In this document: in pieces, positions 13,812 through 14,327 of the stretch | How positions within the stretch are numbered: the stretch's first letter is position 1 | Layout: every line of letters begins with the position of its first letter | Assembly (NCBI GenBank): GCA_910586875.1 | Contig: CAJUJI010000066.1 | Location: 1 to 14,327, forward strand | DNA: 14,327 bases | Source: an uncultured Anaerotruncus sp. | GTDB lineage: Bacteria > Bacillota > Clostridia > Oscillospirales > Ruminococcaceae | Reading direction: 5' to 3' | Position numbers and translations under genes: made by a program | The notes under the pieces: generated by a model | The model's database searches: none | Seen by the model: the letters and a program-made list of their open reading frames with translations, nothing else | What the model was told of the DNA's origin: nothing

Positions 13812-14204
13812 TCAAAACGGTTGGGTGTTCTGCAAAAGGCCAGCCTGTGCCCAGCTAGGACGAGCTTCCTTTGCACGCCGTACACTGCGGATTGCCACCG
13901 CAGAACCGCCGCTGATTGCCGCGATTGCTGCTGCAATGACTGCAACCACCTCATCGCTGATGCCATCCTCCACCTGCATTGCAGACGGTGCTGCTGGCTT
14001 CGCAGGTGCTTTCGGGGCTGTTACCGCTGGTTTTGGAGCTTCGGTTGATTTTGGTGCTGCTGGTTTGCTCGATCTTTTTGTGAAGAACATGCCAAACAAC
14101 GCAACAATTCCCCACAGGCCGATCAGTGCAAGAAATACCACAAAAATTCCGGTAAATGTCATTGCACCCGCAATTTCAGCCATACTGAAGCTGCTTAAAT
14201 CCAT
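13812..14204 (-). CDS. oadG: Sodium-pumping decarboxylase gamma-type subunit (OadG family)
   Basis: A 130-residue small membrane subunit of the decarboxylase complex. One membrane helix lies at about residues 13-40 (AMTFTGIFVVFLALIGLWGI...). An Ala/Pro/Lys-rich linker follows (about residues 43-78). The conserved tail DEVVAVIAAAIAAISGG and RRAKEARPSWAQAGLLQNTQPF is typical of the clostridial gamma/delta-type subunit, which anchors the other subunits. There is no biotinyl motif (AMKM), so it is not the biotin carrier. The start ATG at 14204 has AAGGTGA upstream. The beta gene follows after 35 bases, and a clear promoter lies directly upstream, so this is the first gene of the operon. Confidence 0.88.
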   Translation of the reverse strand: MDLSSFSMAEIAGAMTFTGIFVVFLALIGLWGIVALFGMFFTKRSSKPAAPKSTEAPKPAVTAPKAPAKPAAPSAMQVEDGISDEVVAVIAAAIAAISGGSAVAIRSVRRAKEARPSWAQAGLLQNTQPF

Positions 14205-14253
14205 ACTCTTTCACCTTACCTTTATATTTTATACAATAAATAATAACAATTTC

Positions 14254-14275
14254 GGTTCGATAAAAAATCGAAACC
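14254..14275 (-). promoter_or_regulatory. Inverted repeat in the leader of the decarboxylase operon
   Basis: TTCGAT (14256-14261) and ATCGAA (14267-14272) are separated by five As, and the arms extend to GGTT/AACC with one extra A. It lies just after the predicted transcription start, where a repressor could block transcription. The identity of any bound regulator is unknown. Confidence 0.45.
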
Positions 14276-14282
14276 AGAATTA

Positions 14283-14311
14283 AGTATACTATATTTTATG
14301 TTTTTTGGCAA
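14283..14311 (-). promoter_or_regulatory. Sigma-A type promoter of the decarboxylase operon
   Basis: On the minus strand, TTGCCA (14311-14306) and TATACT (14288-14283) are separated by exactly 17 bases in an AT-rich stretch. The transcript would start near 14276 and carry a leader of roughly 70 bases before the ATG at 14204. Confidence 0.75.
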
Positions 14312-14327
14312 TTGATTTTCGCACTTT

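Noticed and set aside
1..14327. CRISPR array, tRNA, rRNA, insertion sequence or phage genes
   Set aside because: No regularly spaced repeats, cloverleaf sequences, transposase motifs or phage proteins were seen on either strand.

Overview
The window looks like chromosomal DNA from an anaerobic Gram-positive bacterium of the Clostridia, probably an Oscillospiraceae/Ruminococcaceae-type gut organism. The evidence is strong AGGAGG-type ribosome binding sites, moderate GC, a PcrA helicase of Firmicutes type, a Na+-pumping decarboxylase, a TRAP sugar-acid transporter next to UxuA/UxuB, and three exact Spo0A-box heptamers, which point to a spore-former lineage. The assignment rests on gene style only; no 16S gene or other taxonomic marker is present.

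Plus strand, 60-9541: a sugar-acid uptake and breakdown cluster. A tripartite TRAP transporter (dctP, dctQ, dctM) imports an organic acid, probably a hexuronate or aldonate. A tightly packed block follows: an aldo/keto-reductase-fold protein, an HpcH/HpaI-type class II aldolase, a ribulose-phosphate/allulose-phosphate 3-epimerase-like protein and a DeoC-like class I aldolase, with gaps of 13, 2 and -1 bases. Then come fructuronate reductase (uxuB) and mannonate dehydratase (uxuA), overlapping by 4 bases, and a 62-residue orphan protein. UxuB and UxuA convert fructuronate through mannonate to 2-keto-3-deoxygluconate (KDG). No KDG kinase or KDPG aldolase is in the window, so the HpcH/HpaI aldolase is a natural candidate for cutting KDG or a related keto-deoxy acid. 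The three longer gaps inside the cluster (1674-1745, 3030-3196, 6343-6584) all carry strong inverted repeats, which may adjust relative expression along one long transcript or mark boundaries between transcripts. A bidirectional terminator at 9567-9598 closes the cluster.

Minus strand, 14204-9683: a two-gene operon for a sodium-pump decarboxylase gamma-type subunit and the membrane beta subunit, with a clear promoter, a leader inverted repeat and a terminator; then pcrA; then a 75-residue helical protein whose general pattern recalls the Spo0E phosphatase family but lacks its signature residues. The region upstream of that small gene has three exact TGTCGAA heptamers, a perfect TATAAT and a 32-bp tandem duplication, suggesting Spo0A control.

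Most interesting points: the Spo0A-box promoter with its small downstream gene; the aldo/keto reductase lacking three of four catalytic residues inside a sugar-acid operon with two unusual sugar-phosphate-type enzymes; and a CTG start codon for the TRAP binding protein.
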